Positions 34,684 to 41,193 of a stretch of DNA of 41,193 nucleotides are shown piece by piece (position 1 is the stretch's first letter; each line of letters begins with the position of its first letter). The stretch is from a bacterium (GTDB lineage Bacteria > Chloroflexota > Dormibacteria > Aeolococcales > Bog-877). The notes under the pieces are model-generated. The model ran no database searches. It saw only the letters and a program-made list of their open reading frames with translations, and had not been told where the DNA came from. A program made the translations under genes and the position numbers. The DNA lies in NCBI GenBank assembly GCA_021785655.1, contig JAJYET010000020.1, positions 1 through 41,193 of the forward strand, written 5' to 3'.

Positions 34684-35645
34684 GTCCGCGGCTGGCGGCG
34701 CTCGACGTGGGCTCCAACACGATCCACCTCCTGGTCGCCAGCCCCTCCGACTCCGGGCTCACCGACCGCCGCCACGCAGTGGTTATGGCGGGGCTGGGGG
34801 CTGAGGTTGAGCGTAAGGGACGGTTGGGCCGTGAGCTTATCGAGCAAGTGGTCGTCACCCTCGCCACCATGGTCCAGCTGGCCCGGTCAGATGGCGCCGA
34901 GGAGGTCCGGATGGTGGCGACCGAGTTCGCCCGCCTTGCCCCGGACGCCGGGGACCTGGTCTTGGCCGTCCGCGAGGGGTGCGGAGGGAACCTGCGGATC
35001 CTGACCGGTCAAGCCGAGGCCCGCCTCAGCTACCTTGGCGCCACCGCCTTCCGGGTCACGCCCATGACTCCTGCCGTGGTTGCGGATGTCGGAGGTGGGA
35101 GCACCGAGGTCGTGGTCGGCGAGGGAAATAGGCCGCAGCTGGCCGCCAGCCTCCGGCTGGGCTCGGCGCAGCTCCTGCGAGCGGTCTCCGCCGACGACCC
35201 ACCATCTCCGCGCCAGCTCGCGGACGCCGAGGCGCTGGCGTCGATGGCGCTCGAGGCGGCCCCCGAACCCAATGGTGGGAGAGCACTGCTGGCGACCGGC
35301 GGCACCGCCGCCAATCTGCCGGTGCTTCTGGGCCGACGCCCCCCGGCGGCGGAGTCGGGGCCCTTGCGGCTCGTCGACGAGATCGGCGAGGGGTGGACGG
35401 AGGTCAGCCGGCTGGAGCTTGCGCGCGCTTCGCTGCTCACCCGCGAACTGTCCAGCGCGGAGCTGGCGGCGCGGACGGGGCTCGGCCAGCGGCGCGCCCG
35501 GCTCATGGCCGGAGGTGTGGTCATCGTGCGTGCCCTCTTAGAGCGGTATGGCCCGGGAGCCGCCACAGTCACCGAGCGCGGCCTCCGGGATGGCGTGATC
35601 CTGGCGCTGGCGGCCGCCCGGCGAGGTCCGTCCCGAGCGCCCTGA
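34680..35645 (+). CDS. ppx: Exopolyphosphatase/GppA family, short form
   Basis: This protein of about 321 residues belongs to the ASKHA phosphatases that shorten polyphosphate or hydrolyse pppGpp. Motifs: ALDVGSNTIHLLVA (first phosphate loop), ATEFARLAPDAGDL, VADVGGGSTEVVVGEG (second phosphate loop) and LLATGGTAANL. The short length matches the two-domain form seen in actinobacteria. GTG 34707 would cut off the first strand (ALDV), so the start must lie upstream. No ATG, GTG or TTG is available in the nearby frame, but CTG 34680 overlaps the Rieske stop as CTGA, like the GTGA and TTGA couplings elsewhere here. Confidence 0.85.
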   Translation: MSPRLAALDVGSNTIHLLVASPSDSGLTDRRHAVVMAGLGAEVERKGRLGRELIEQVVVTLATMVQLARSDGAEEVRMVATEFARLAPDAGDLVLAVREGCGGNLRILTGQAEARLSYLGATAFRVTPMTPAVVADVGGGSTEVVVGEGNRPQLAASLRLGSAQLLRAVSADDPPSPRQLADAEALASMALEAAPEPNGGRALLATGGTAANLPVLLGRRPPAAESGPLRLVDEIGEGWTEVSRLELARASLLTRELSSAELAARTGLGQRRARLMAGGVVIVRALLERYGPGAATVTERGLRDGVILALAAARRGPSRAP

Positions 35646-35671
35646 GCCGGATCGGAACCGGCTCCTTCCCC

Positions 35672-35677
35672 TAAGCT
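35672..35677 (+). promoter_or_regulatory. Putative -10 element for leaderless PHP-domain gene
   Basis: TAAGCT lies 6 nt before GTG 35684. A GGAG between them sits only 2 nt from the start codon, too close for a normal ribosome-binding site. Confidence 0.4.
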
Positions 35678-35683
35678 GGAGCC

Positions 35684-36370
35684 GTGCCCCTCTTCGACTT
35701 CCACACCCACACCACCATTTCAGATGGCCACGCCGCGCCACTCGTCATGGCCCGGCGCTGCCTGGAGAACGGCTACGGCGCCTACGTGTGCAGCGACCAT
35801 GTCGACGAGGCCAGCGTGGAGAGGCGGGTGCCCGAGATCGTCGCGGCCTGCCGCGAGGTGGAGAGGGAGCTCGACCTCCCCGCCGTCCCCGCCGTCGAGG
35901 TGACCCGGGTAGCCCCGGAGCGGGTTGCGGTGGTGGCCGCCCGGGCACGATCCCTGGGGGCGCTCCTGGTGGTGGTCCACGGCGAGACCCTCGGCGACTT
36001 CCCCCAGCCGGGGCTGAACCTGGCAGCGGCCCGCTGCCCGGACGTGGACATCCTGGGACACCCCGGGCTGATCTCCAACCAGGCGGCCGAGGCGGCCCGC
36101 GAGAACGGCATCCACCTGGAGATCAGCGCGGCCGGACTGCACGGGCTCACCAACGGCCATGTCACGAAGGTGGCGGTTAGCCTGGGGGCCCACTTGGTGC
36201 TGGACTCGGACGCCCACCGCCCCGAGGCGCTGCTCACGGCCCAGCGCGCCCAAGACCTCCTTGAAGGGAGCGGGCTCGACATGGAGGCAGCACTGCGAGT
36301 GGCAGAGTCGGCCCCGCTCCGGATTCTCGCTCGGCGGGGGATCACCATCTCCCAGCGCGCCGCGAGCTGA
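35684..36370 (+). CDS. PHP-domain phosphoesterase (histidinol-phosphatase-like)
   Basis: This 228-residue protein has the PHP metal motifs: DFHTHTTISDG (HxH), CSDHVDE, VVHGE, LGHPGL, and LDSDAHRPE near the C-terminus. PHP proteins hydrolyse phosphoesters such as histidinol phosphate or nucleotides with a trinuclear metal site; the short, histidinol-phosphatase-like form does not identify the substrate. It follows the exopolyphosphatase gene by 38 bp but seems to have its own -10. It is convergent with the DUF5666 gene (6 bp between stops). Confidence 0.85.
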   Translation: MPLFDFHTHTTISDGHAAPLVMARRCLENGYGAYVCSDHVDEASVERRVPEIVAACREVERELDLPAVPAVEVTRVAPERVAVVAARARSLGALLVVVHGETLGDFPQPGLNLAAARCPDVDILGHPGLISNQAAEAARENGIHLEISAAGLHGLTNGHVTKVAVSLGAHLVLDSDAHRPEALLTAQRAQDLLEGSGLDMEAALRVAESAPLRILARRGITISQRAAS

Positions 36371-36376
36371 GAGGGC

Positions 36377-37036
36377 TCAGCCAGGGGGACCGGGTGGCGA
36401 GGGCTGGGTGCCTGGAGACGCAGTGGGTGACGGGCTCGGGGGCGGCTCCTGGGTGGGGCTGGGCGTCGGGGTGAAGGTGGGGCTGGGCGTGTTGGTGGGG
36501 AGCGAGATTATGTCCTGGAGCTGAACCACCACCAGGGTGCCCCCGGGTCCGGAGGCGAACGTGACCACCACCGCCTCCCCGGGGATGAGGCTCGAGAGCG
36601 GCGCCGCGGCACCGCCGCGGGTGATCTTGGACTGGGCGGTCACGGTCGCCTCGACGGCGGTGCCCGAGGACGGCTGGATGGCAACCGTGCCGGAAACGAG
36701 CGACACGGCCAGCAGGGTGCCGTCAATGGGGTGGCCCACCAGCCCCGAGCTGGCCGGCGTGGGGGTGGACCCCGACCCCACCCCCTGGTTGGTCGGGGTA
36801 GGCGGGGCGAAGACGGTCAGGGACGCGGCCAGGACTCCCACCGCCAGCACCGCCAGGGCCACGATCGCGAAGAGGATCAGACCGGTGGTGCCGGGGCGGC
36901 GGAGCACGAAGGGTCGGCGCTGCCTGCGCCCCACCCGAGCCCGGACCCGGGGCCGCCGCTTGCTGGCACTGGAGGGGGCAGCATTTCTCACCTCCGCCCG
37001 CTGTTTCGCCTCGCCCACATCACTGCCGGTGGCCAT
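36377..37036 (-). CDS. Single-pass membrane protein with DUF5666-like domain and Pro/Thr-rich tail
   Basis: This 219-residue protein has a basic cytoplasmic N-terminus (RRPRVRARVGRRQRRPF), one transmembrane helix (about 50-75), then a DUF5666-like beta domain (GTLLAVSLVSGTVAIQPSSG, SKITRGGAAAPLSSLIPGE) and a tail rich in Pro, Ser and Thr (TPSPTFTPTPSPT) of the kind seen in chloroflexal and actinobacterial wall-exposed proteins. The function is unknown. ATG 37036 follows TATACT by 7 nt, so a leaderless mRNA is likely. It is divergent from leuS with 60 bp between start codons. Confidence 0.75.
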   Translation of the reverse strand: MATGSDVGEAKQRAEVRNAAPSSASKRRPRVRARVGRRQRRPFVLRRPGTTGLILFAIVALAVLAVGVLAASLTVFAPPTPTNQGVGSGSTPTPASSGLVGHPIDGTLLAVSLVSGTVAIQPSSGTAVEATVTAQSKITRGGAAAPLSSLIPGEAVVVTFASGPGGTLVVVQLQDIISLPTNTPSPTFTPTPSPTQEPPPSPSPTASPGTQPSPPGPPG

Positions 37037-37043
37037 CCGGCGG

Positions 37044-37049
37044 AGTATA
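37044..37049 (-). promoter_or_regulatory. Putative -10 element for leaderless DUF5666 gene
   Basis: TATACT on the minus strand lies 7 nt before ATG 37036. No ribosome-binding site is visible. The divergent leuS has TATCAT (37079-37084) 12 nt from its ATG. Confidence 0.5.
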
Positions 37050-37096
37050 TGGGAGCGCTCCGCGGGCGCCGGCGTCAGTATCATGAACTCCCGCCG

Positions 37097-39499
37097 ATGC
37101 CGCCCGAGTACGACCACCAGGCGATCGAGGCCAAGTGGCAGCGGCGCTGGGAGGAGACCGGGCTCAATCGGCCCGAGCTCGGCGCTGCCCCCCGGCCCTA
37201 CTTCAATCTCATGATGTTCCCCTATCCCTCGGCCGAGGGGTTGCACGTGGGAAACATGTACGCCTTCACCGGGGCCGACACCCACGGCCGATTCCAGCGG
37301 ATGCAGGGCCTGGACGTCTTCGAACCCATCGGCTTCGATGCCTTTGGGATCCACAGCGAGAACTTCGCCCTCCAGGTCAACCGGCACCCCACCGAGCTGG
37401 TGGCGGCCAACATTCGCAACTTCCGGCGGCAGCTGCACCGGCTCGGCGCCCAGTTCGACTGGAACCGCACGGTCGAGACCACCGATCCCGCCTACTACCG
37501 GTGGACCCAGTGGCTGTTCGTGACCCTCTGGAAGGGGGGCCTCGCCTACCGCGCCCGCCGCAACGTCAAGTGGTGCCCCCGGGACCTCACCGTGCTGGCC
37601 GACGAGCAGGTGATGGCCGACGGGACCTGTGAGCGGTGCGGCGCGGCGGTGGTGGAACGCGAGCTGGAGCAGTGGTTCCTGCGCACCTCCAACTACGCGG
37701 AGCGGCTGCTGGGGAACCTGGACCAGCTGGACTGGTCCGAGAGCACCAAGCTGCTGCAGCGCCACTGGATCGGGCGCAGCGACGGTGCGCTGCTGGACTT
37801 CCCAATCGACGGCGCCACACCGTTGCGCGTCTTCACCACGCGCGCCGACACCGTCTTCGGGGCCACCTTCATGGTGGTTGCCCCGGACCACCCTCGAACC
37901 ATGGAGCTGGCCAGCCCGGACCGTCGGGCACAGGTAGCCACGTTCGTAGCGGAGGCGGCGCGCCGGCGCATCGCGGGGGTCCGCGAGTCCGAGGGAAGTA
38001 CCAGCGGCATCGCCCTCGGGCGGAACGCGCACCACCCGCTGACAGGCGAGGAGCTTCCGATCTACGCCGCCGAATACGTGCTCTCCGGGTACGGTGAGGG
38101 GGCGATCATGGCCGTGCCGGCCCACGACTCCCGCGACCATGCCTTTGCCCTGGCCCATGGGCTGAAGGTGGTGCCCGTGGTGAGCGGTGATTCCGCCACG
38201 GGACCCCACACCGGGAGGGGCACCCTCATCAACTCCCGGGACTTCGACGGCCTGGCGGCTCCCGACCCAGCCCGGGAGCTCATCGTGGCCGCGATCTCCG
38301 AGCGTGGGCTCGGCCATCCCAAGGTCACCTACCGGCTTCGGGACTGGGGGATCTCCCGACAGCGGTACTGGGGGCCGCCGATCCCGGCCATCCACTGTCC
38401 GGTGGACGGGGCGGTGCCGGTCCCCGAGGACCAGTTGCCGGTGCTGCTCCCCTACATCGAGGACTTCCGCCCACTGGGGACGGGCGAGTCACCCCTCAGC
38501 CGGGACCCGGGCTTCCTCCACACCACCTGCCCCGTCTGCGGTGGGCCCGCCCTCCGGGAGACGGACGTCTCCGACACCTTCCTCGACAGCTCCTGGTATC
38601 ACCTCAGGTACCCGTCCACCGACCGTCAGGACGTGGCTTTCGACCCCACGCTGACTCGCAAATGGCTGCCTGTGGACACCTACATCGGGGGCAATGAGCA
38701 CGCAGTGCTTCACCTCCTGTACTCGCGCTTTGTGGCCATGGCGCTGCACGACCTCGGCTACCTCGAATTTGAGGAGCCGTTCACCCGCTTCCGGGCCCAC
38801 GGCATGATCATCAAGGATGGCGCCAAGATGTCGAAGTCCCGGGGGAACGTCGTCGTGCCCGACGATTACCTGGACCGCTTCGGCGCCGACGCCTTCCGCC
38901 TCTACCTCATGGCTATGGGGCCGTTCTCCGAGGGCGGCGACTTCCGCGACACCGGCATCAACGGCCCATACCGGTTCTTGGTGCAGGTGTTCCGGCTGGC
39001 CGAGCGGGCCGGCGACGTGACCGAGCCGGCCGATCTGGCGGTGGTGCGCCATCGCTGCATTCAGAAGGTATCCGAGGACAGCCCGCAGCTGAAGTACAAC
39101 ACGGCGATCGCCGAGCTCATGAAGTACGCCAAGCGGCTCCGGGACCATGGGGCGACCATCCCCAAGGTGTCACTGGAAACCCTGGCCCTTCTGCTCTCAC
39201 CCTACTGTCCTCACGCCGCCGAGGAGCTCTGGGAGCGGCTCGGAGGCCCCTACTCGGTGCACCAGCAACCATGGCCCAAGGCCGACCCGGAGTTGCTCCG
39301 GGAGGACGAGGTGGTGGTGGTGGTCTCCGTGGACGGGAAGAAGCGGGACCAGATGACCGTGCCCCGAGGTACGTCCAGTGAGGAGCTGGAGCGGCTGGCC
39401 CTCTCCTCCGCCCGAGTGGCCAACTTCCTGGACGGGCGCCCGGTCGGTCGGGTCGTGGTGGTGCCCGACAAGCAGGTCAACCTGGTTCTGGGCCGCTGA
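37097..39499 (+). CDS. leuS: Leucyl-tRNA synthetase
   Basis: This 800-residue class I enzyme charges tRNA-Leu. The HIGH motif is HVGN at residues 50-53 (PYPSAEGLHVGNMYAFTGAD). The editing CP1 domain follows, with FTTRADTVFGATF and the GEGAIMAVPAHDSRDHAFA region that hydrolyses mischarged tRNA. The zinc-type cysteines appear as TCPVCGGP. KMSKS is at 577-581 and the anticodon-binding helical domain and small C-terminal domain complete it. ATG 37097 gives the normal beginning (MPPEYDHQAIEAKWQRRWEE); the frame is open far upstream opposite the DUF5666 gene but is not used. tRNA-Ile follows 58 bp later. Confidence 0.97.
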   Translation: MPPEYDHQAIEAKWQRRWEETGLNRPELGAAPRPYFNLMMFPYPSAEGLHVGNMYAFTGADTHGRFQRMQGLDVFEPIGFDAFGIHSENFALQVNRHPTELVAANIRNFRRQLHRLGAQFDWNRTVETTDPAYYRWTQWLFVTLWKGGLAYRARRNVKWCPRDLTVLADEQVMADGTCERCGAAVVERELEQWFLRTSNYAERLLGNLDQLDWSESTKLLQRHWIGRSDGALLDFPIDGATPLRVFTTRADTVFGATFMVVAPDHPRTMELASPDRRAQVATFVAEAARRRIAGVRESEGSTSGIALGRNAHHPLTGEELPIYAAEYVLSGYGEGAIMAVPAHDSRDHAFALAHGLKVVPVVSGDSATGPHTGRGTLINSRDFDGLAAPDPARELIVAAISERGLGHPKVTYRLRDWGISRQRYWGPPIPAIHCPVDGAVPVPEDQLPVLLPYIEDFRPLGTGESPLSRDPGFLHTTCPVCGGPALRETDVSDTFLDSSWYHLRYPSTDRQDVAFDPTLTRKWLPVDTYIGGNEHAVLHLLYSRFVAMALHDLGYLEFEEPFTRFRAHGMIIKDGAKMSKSRGNVVVPDDYLDRFGADAFRLYLMAMGPFSEGGDFRDTGINGPYRFLVQVFRLAERAGDVTEPADLAVVRHRCIQKVSEDSPQLKYNTAIAELMKYAKRLRDHGATIPKVSLETLALLLSPYCPHAAEELWERLGGPYSVHQQPWPKADPELLREDEVVVVVSVDGKKRDQMTVPRGTSSEELERLALSSARVANFLDGRPVGRVVVVPDKQVNLVLGR

Positions 39500-39557
39500 G
39501 GAGGTCCGGGCGATGCTCAAGCCCCATCTCTGCGGCTGGCTATATCCTGGGCCCGGG

Positions 39558-39634
39558 CGGCCCGTAGCTCAGTTGGTGAGAGCGGGGCTCTTATAAAGCT
39601 CAGGTCGTGGGTTCGAGTCCCACCGGGCCGACCA
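39558..39634 (+). tRNA. tRNA-Ile (anticodon UAU), CCA encoded
   Basis: Acceptor CGGCCCG pairs with CGGGCCG, the discriminator is A, and CCA is encoded at 39632-39634. The D-stem is GCTC/GAGC. The anticodon stem GGGCT/AGCTC encloses the seven-base loop CTTATAA, putting anticodon TAT at 39592-39594 (reads AUA). The T-arm is GTGGG-TTCGAGT-CCCAC. Bacteria normally read AUA with a CAU tRNA modified to lysidine; UAU is rare. TATCCT (39543-39548) 9 nt upstream is a -10 candidate. Confidence 0.93.
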
Positions 39635-40116
39635 AAATGGATCTCACTGGCCACCGCAGACGAGCACTCACGCCCACGGCAACCATCTGCTAACCAGTAG
39701 TCAGTAGGGGACGAGCCGCCTGGGTCGTCAGACGAGCGGCCCGGGGGCGGTTCAGGTTTGCCGAGGATGGCAGCCCACGTCCGATTCGATCTGGATACCG
39801 GCAAAGCCCGAGAGCGGGCGCACGGGGAGGACGCTGCCAAGCCCTCGCGCGTCGCGACGGGACGTGTGCCCACTGCAGGCAGTCCATAGGGCTGCCCGGC
39901 GCAGAAGGCCGCTTGGCTTATTCGCGGCGCCGGACCAGGACGAGCTGTGGCATCACCAGGACATGGCCGAGTTTGAGGTGCAAGAGCGGGCGAGGACGGC
40001 CGGGCCGTCCGACCAGGGACGGCCCTCCGGCGAGTCATGACCGGCGAAGGGCGGGCCGTCCTGCGCGAGATGCGCGACTTGCCAGGACCGCTCTCCGGGT
40101 GAGCCCTAGGGGGAGG
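39635..40116. other. Stretch without a convincing gene
   Basis: About 480 bp after tRNA-Ile. A 58-codon frame starting GTG 39864 and ending 40040 (containing DQDELWHHQDMAEFEVQERA) looks weakly protein-like but has no clear start signal or relatives that I recognise. Minus-strand frames here read antisense through the tRNA and are not genes. Confidence 0.5.
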
Positions 40117-40122
40117 TAAAGT
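40117..40122 (+). promoter_or_regulatory. Putative -10 element for leaderless gene at 40130
   Basis: TAAAGT lies 7 nt before GTG 40130. GGGAGG is 13 nt upstream of the start, too far for a normal ribosome-binding site. Confidence 0.4.
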
Positions 40123-40129
40123 GCAGGCC

Positions 40130-40474
40130 GTGAGCCGGCTCCGCGCCGCCTACCGAGCGCTGAGGCAGCTTGCCACTGACGAGCGGTTGCCCCGGCCGGT
40201 CCGCTGGCTGCTGGTGGTCGGCCTGCTGCCCATCCCCGGGCCGGTGGACGAGGTGGCGCTGGGGGTGGCGGTACTCCTGCTGCTCTGCTACCGACGCCGG
40301 GTGCGGGCGATCCTGGGGGATCCCGCAGAGTGGGGCGCCCCAGGGCGCGGGTCCGCAGAGGAAGCAGATCCGAAACCTGCGCCGGGGCGCGACGGCCTAC
40401 CACGAGATCCGCCCGGAGCTCCACGCGAGGCCCAGCGCCATCGCCAGGTCCCTGAGCGAGATGGCGCCCGCTAG
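40130..40474 (+). CDS. Small DUF1232-like membrane-associated protein
   Basis: This 114-residue protein has a short basic N-terminus, then RLPRPVRWLLVVGLLPIPGPVDEVALGVAVLLLLCYRRRVRA, which matches the look of DUF1232 (YkvA-like) proteins: a hydrophobic helix, a P-x-D-x-x-P-like turn (here PIPGPVDE) and a second helix. The last 50 residues are disordered. The function of the family is unknown. GTG 40130 is favoured by the -10 spacing. Confidence 0.6.
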   Translation: MSRLRAAYRALRQLATDERLPRPVRWLLVVGLLPIPGPVDEVALGVAVLLLLCYRRRVRAILGDPAEWGAPGRGSAEEADPKPAPGRDGLPRDPPGAPREAQRHRQVPERDGAR

Positions 40475-41117
40475 CTGCCGCCGCCACTGGCTTCGTCTCC
40501 TGCCCTGAAGGTTGAAACACAGGGGCGACACCTCCTGGAACGGCCCAGCCACCTCAGGGTCGAGTGGGGCTTTGCAGCCGCTCACCAAACTGAGCACACC
40601 CCCTCGGCCTGCGGACGCATCTGGAACAACCTGGCCACGAAGCTCCCGAAACGTTACTCAGGCGCGCTCACGGCGTACGGGCCTGCCCGAGCAACTGCCA
40701 GCCCGGACCACCGCGGTCGACTCCGGCGCTCTTTGTTCTCTTTGCCTGGGCGGCGCACCCGCTCCGCCCTCCATGAGATCCTGCATCTGCCCCATGGCTG
40801 GACCGGGCAGGGGCTGTTTCTCCCCGCCCTCCGCCAGGTCCGCGCCGCCACCTGCCCGTCCGCCCCCGCGTGGTCCCCGTCAACTGGCGACCGGTCTCAG
40901 TCTGCCCATGATCAGCCCTGCTGACCCTGGTTTGAAGCGAATGAAGGCCCACCCTTCCCACCGCGCCCCAGTCCCGACCCGGTGGTGACGGCCCGGCCAG
41001 CCCTCCCCTGTCAGCGACGCCTCGCCGGCCCCCCGCGCACCCCCCCCCAACACCTGGTCGGTGGATTCAGGGTTGGGAACTGCTGAGCCGGATAAGACAC
41101 TAGGCGGCGTACAGGTG
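40475..41117. other. Non-coding or decayed stretch before the insertion sequence
   Basis: About 640 bp. Long plus-strand frames cover 40502-40922, one with protein-like stretches (CGRIWNNLATKLPKRYSGAL), but no start signal or known domain. It may include the left end of the IS607 element, whose boundary cannot be placed because this family lacks terminal inverted repeats. A C-run lies near 41041. Confidence 0.4.
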
Positions 41118-41123
41118 TATCAT
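41118..41123 (+). promoter_or_regulatory. Putative -10 element for leaderless recombinase gene
   Basis: TATCAT lies 8 nt before ATG 41132, matching the spacing of host genes in the window. Confidence 0.4.
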
Positions 41124-41131
41124 GGGGCGTG

Positions 41132-41193
41132 ATGAAGCTGAGCGAATGGGCTCGAACCCAGGGTGTTCACCCCCGGACCGCCCTGCGCTGGTT
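41132..41193 (+). mobile_element. IS607-family serine recombinase (OrfA/TnpA), 5' end only
   Basis: The window ends inside this gene; only 20 codons are visible. They read MKLSEWARTQGVHPRTALRW, the N-terminal MerR-like HTH start typical of IS607 TnpA proteins (MKLSEWA...GV...TAxRW). The full protein of about 200 residues would have a serine-recombinase domain and is usually followed by tnpB, the RNA-guided nuclease ancestor of Cas12. Both would lie past the window's edge. Confidence 0.65.

Noticed and set aside
36731-37096. Upstream extension of the leuS reading frame by 122 codons
   Set aside because: Lies opposite the DUF5666 gene and precedes the canonical LeuRS N-terminus at ATG 37097.
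39517-40038. Minus-strand 173-codon frame with GGTRTHDLSFI
   Set aside because: The recognisable peptide is antisense to tRNA-Ile; the rest has no protein-like pattern.
39864-40102. Short plus-strand frame (58 codons) followed by an ATGA-overlapping 21-codon frame
   Set aside because: Composition is weakly protein-like but there is no start signal, no recognised relative, and such frames are common in GC-rich DNA.
40512-40988. 158-codon plus-strand frame before the recombinase
   Set aside because: Pro/Ser/Arg-rich random composition, no ribosome-binding site, no domain.

Overview
The window is about 41 kb of very GC-rich (roughly 70% by eye), densely packed bacterial chromosome. The gene content is ordinary free-living aerobic metabolism. 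An A2-type (YSHPxVY) haem-copper oxidase, Pro/Thr-rich secreted proteins, DUF1707 and DUF5666 proteins, and many start codons lying 6-8 nt behind a -10-like hexamer (probable leaderless mRNAs) suggest a Terrabacteria lineage: Actinomycetota, Chloroflexota or, most likely in my view, Candidatus Dormibacterota. No rRNA or marker phylogeny is available here, so that assignment is inference.

Layout. (1) 58-4786: a translation/transcription block greA-lysS-serS, an MFS exporter and tRNA-Ser(UGA). (2) 4787-9506: a lower-GC stretch with a small membrane protein, a PadR-type repressor with a near-consensus promoter, an ABC solute-binding lipoprotein and a metallo-beta-lactamase-fold hydrolase. (3) 9503-13739: a deoxyribosyltransferase-like protein and a 4Fe-4S uracil-DNA glycosylase on the minus strand, two small membrane or envelope-stress-like proteins, and a PIG-L deacetylase divergent from a DUF1028 protein. 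(4) 13876-19060 (minus): a terminal oxidase operon coxB-coxA-ctaA followed by four membrane genes, one of only 40 residues and one a 359-residue protein with repeated FHF loops. Oxidase subunit III and ctaB are not present. (5) 19248-24761: aconitase, an Fe-alcohol dehydrogenase/maleylacetate-reductase-like enzyme, an EamA transporter, tRNA-Arg(CCG) and an unknown acidic protein. (6) 24892-29271: envelope-directed enzymes (GH25-like exported protein, GH3 lipoprotein), a deaminase and a secreted protein. (7) 29319-34683: birA divergent from an unknown-NUDIX-MBL operon, a convergent pepA operon with a small HTH protein, and a Rieske-fold protein that has lost both histidine ligands. (8) 34680-41193: exopolyphosphatase, a PHP-domain phosphoesterase, a DUF5666 membrane protein, leuS, tRNA-Ile with the rare UAU anticodon, a small DUF1232-like protein, and at the edge the first codons of an IS607-family serine recombinase.

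The most notable points are the FHF-repeat membrane protein and the micro-ORF inside the oxidase operon, the ligand-less Rieske protein, the pervasive leaderless architecture (including two divergent start-codon pairs only 19-21 bp apart), the tRNA-Ile(UAU), a likely CTG start codon, and a perfect 26-bp palindrome at the end of the GH3 gene. I saw no CRISPR array, prophage or defence island.
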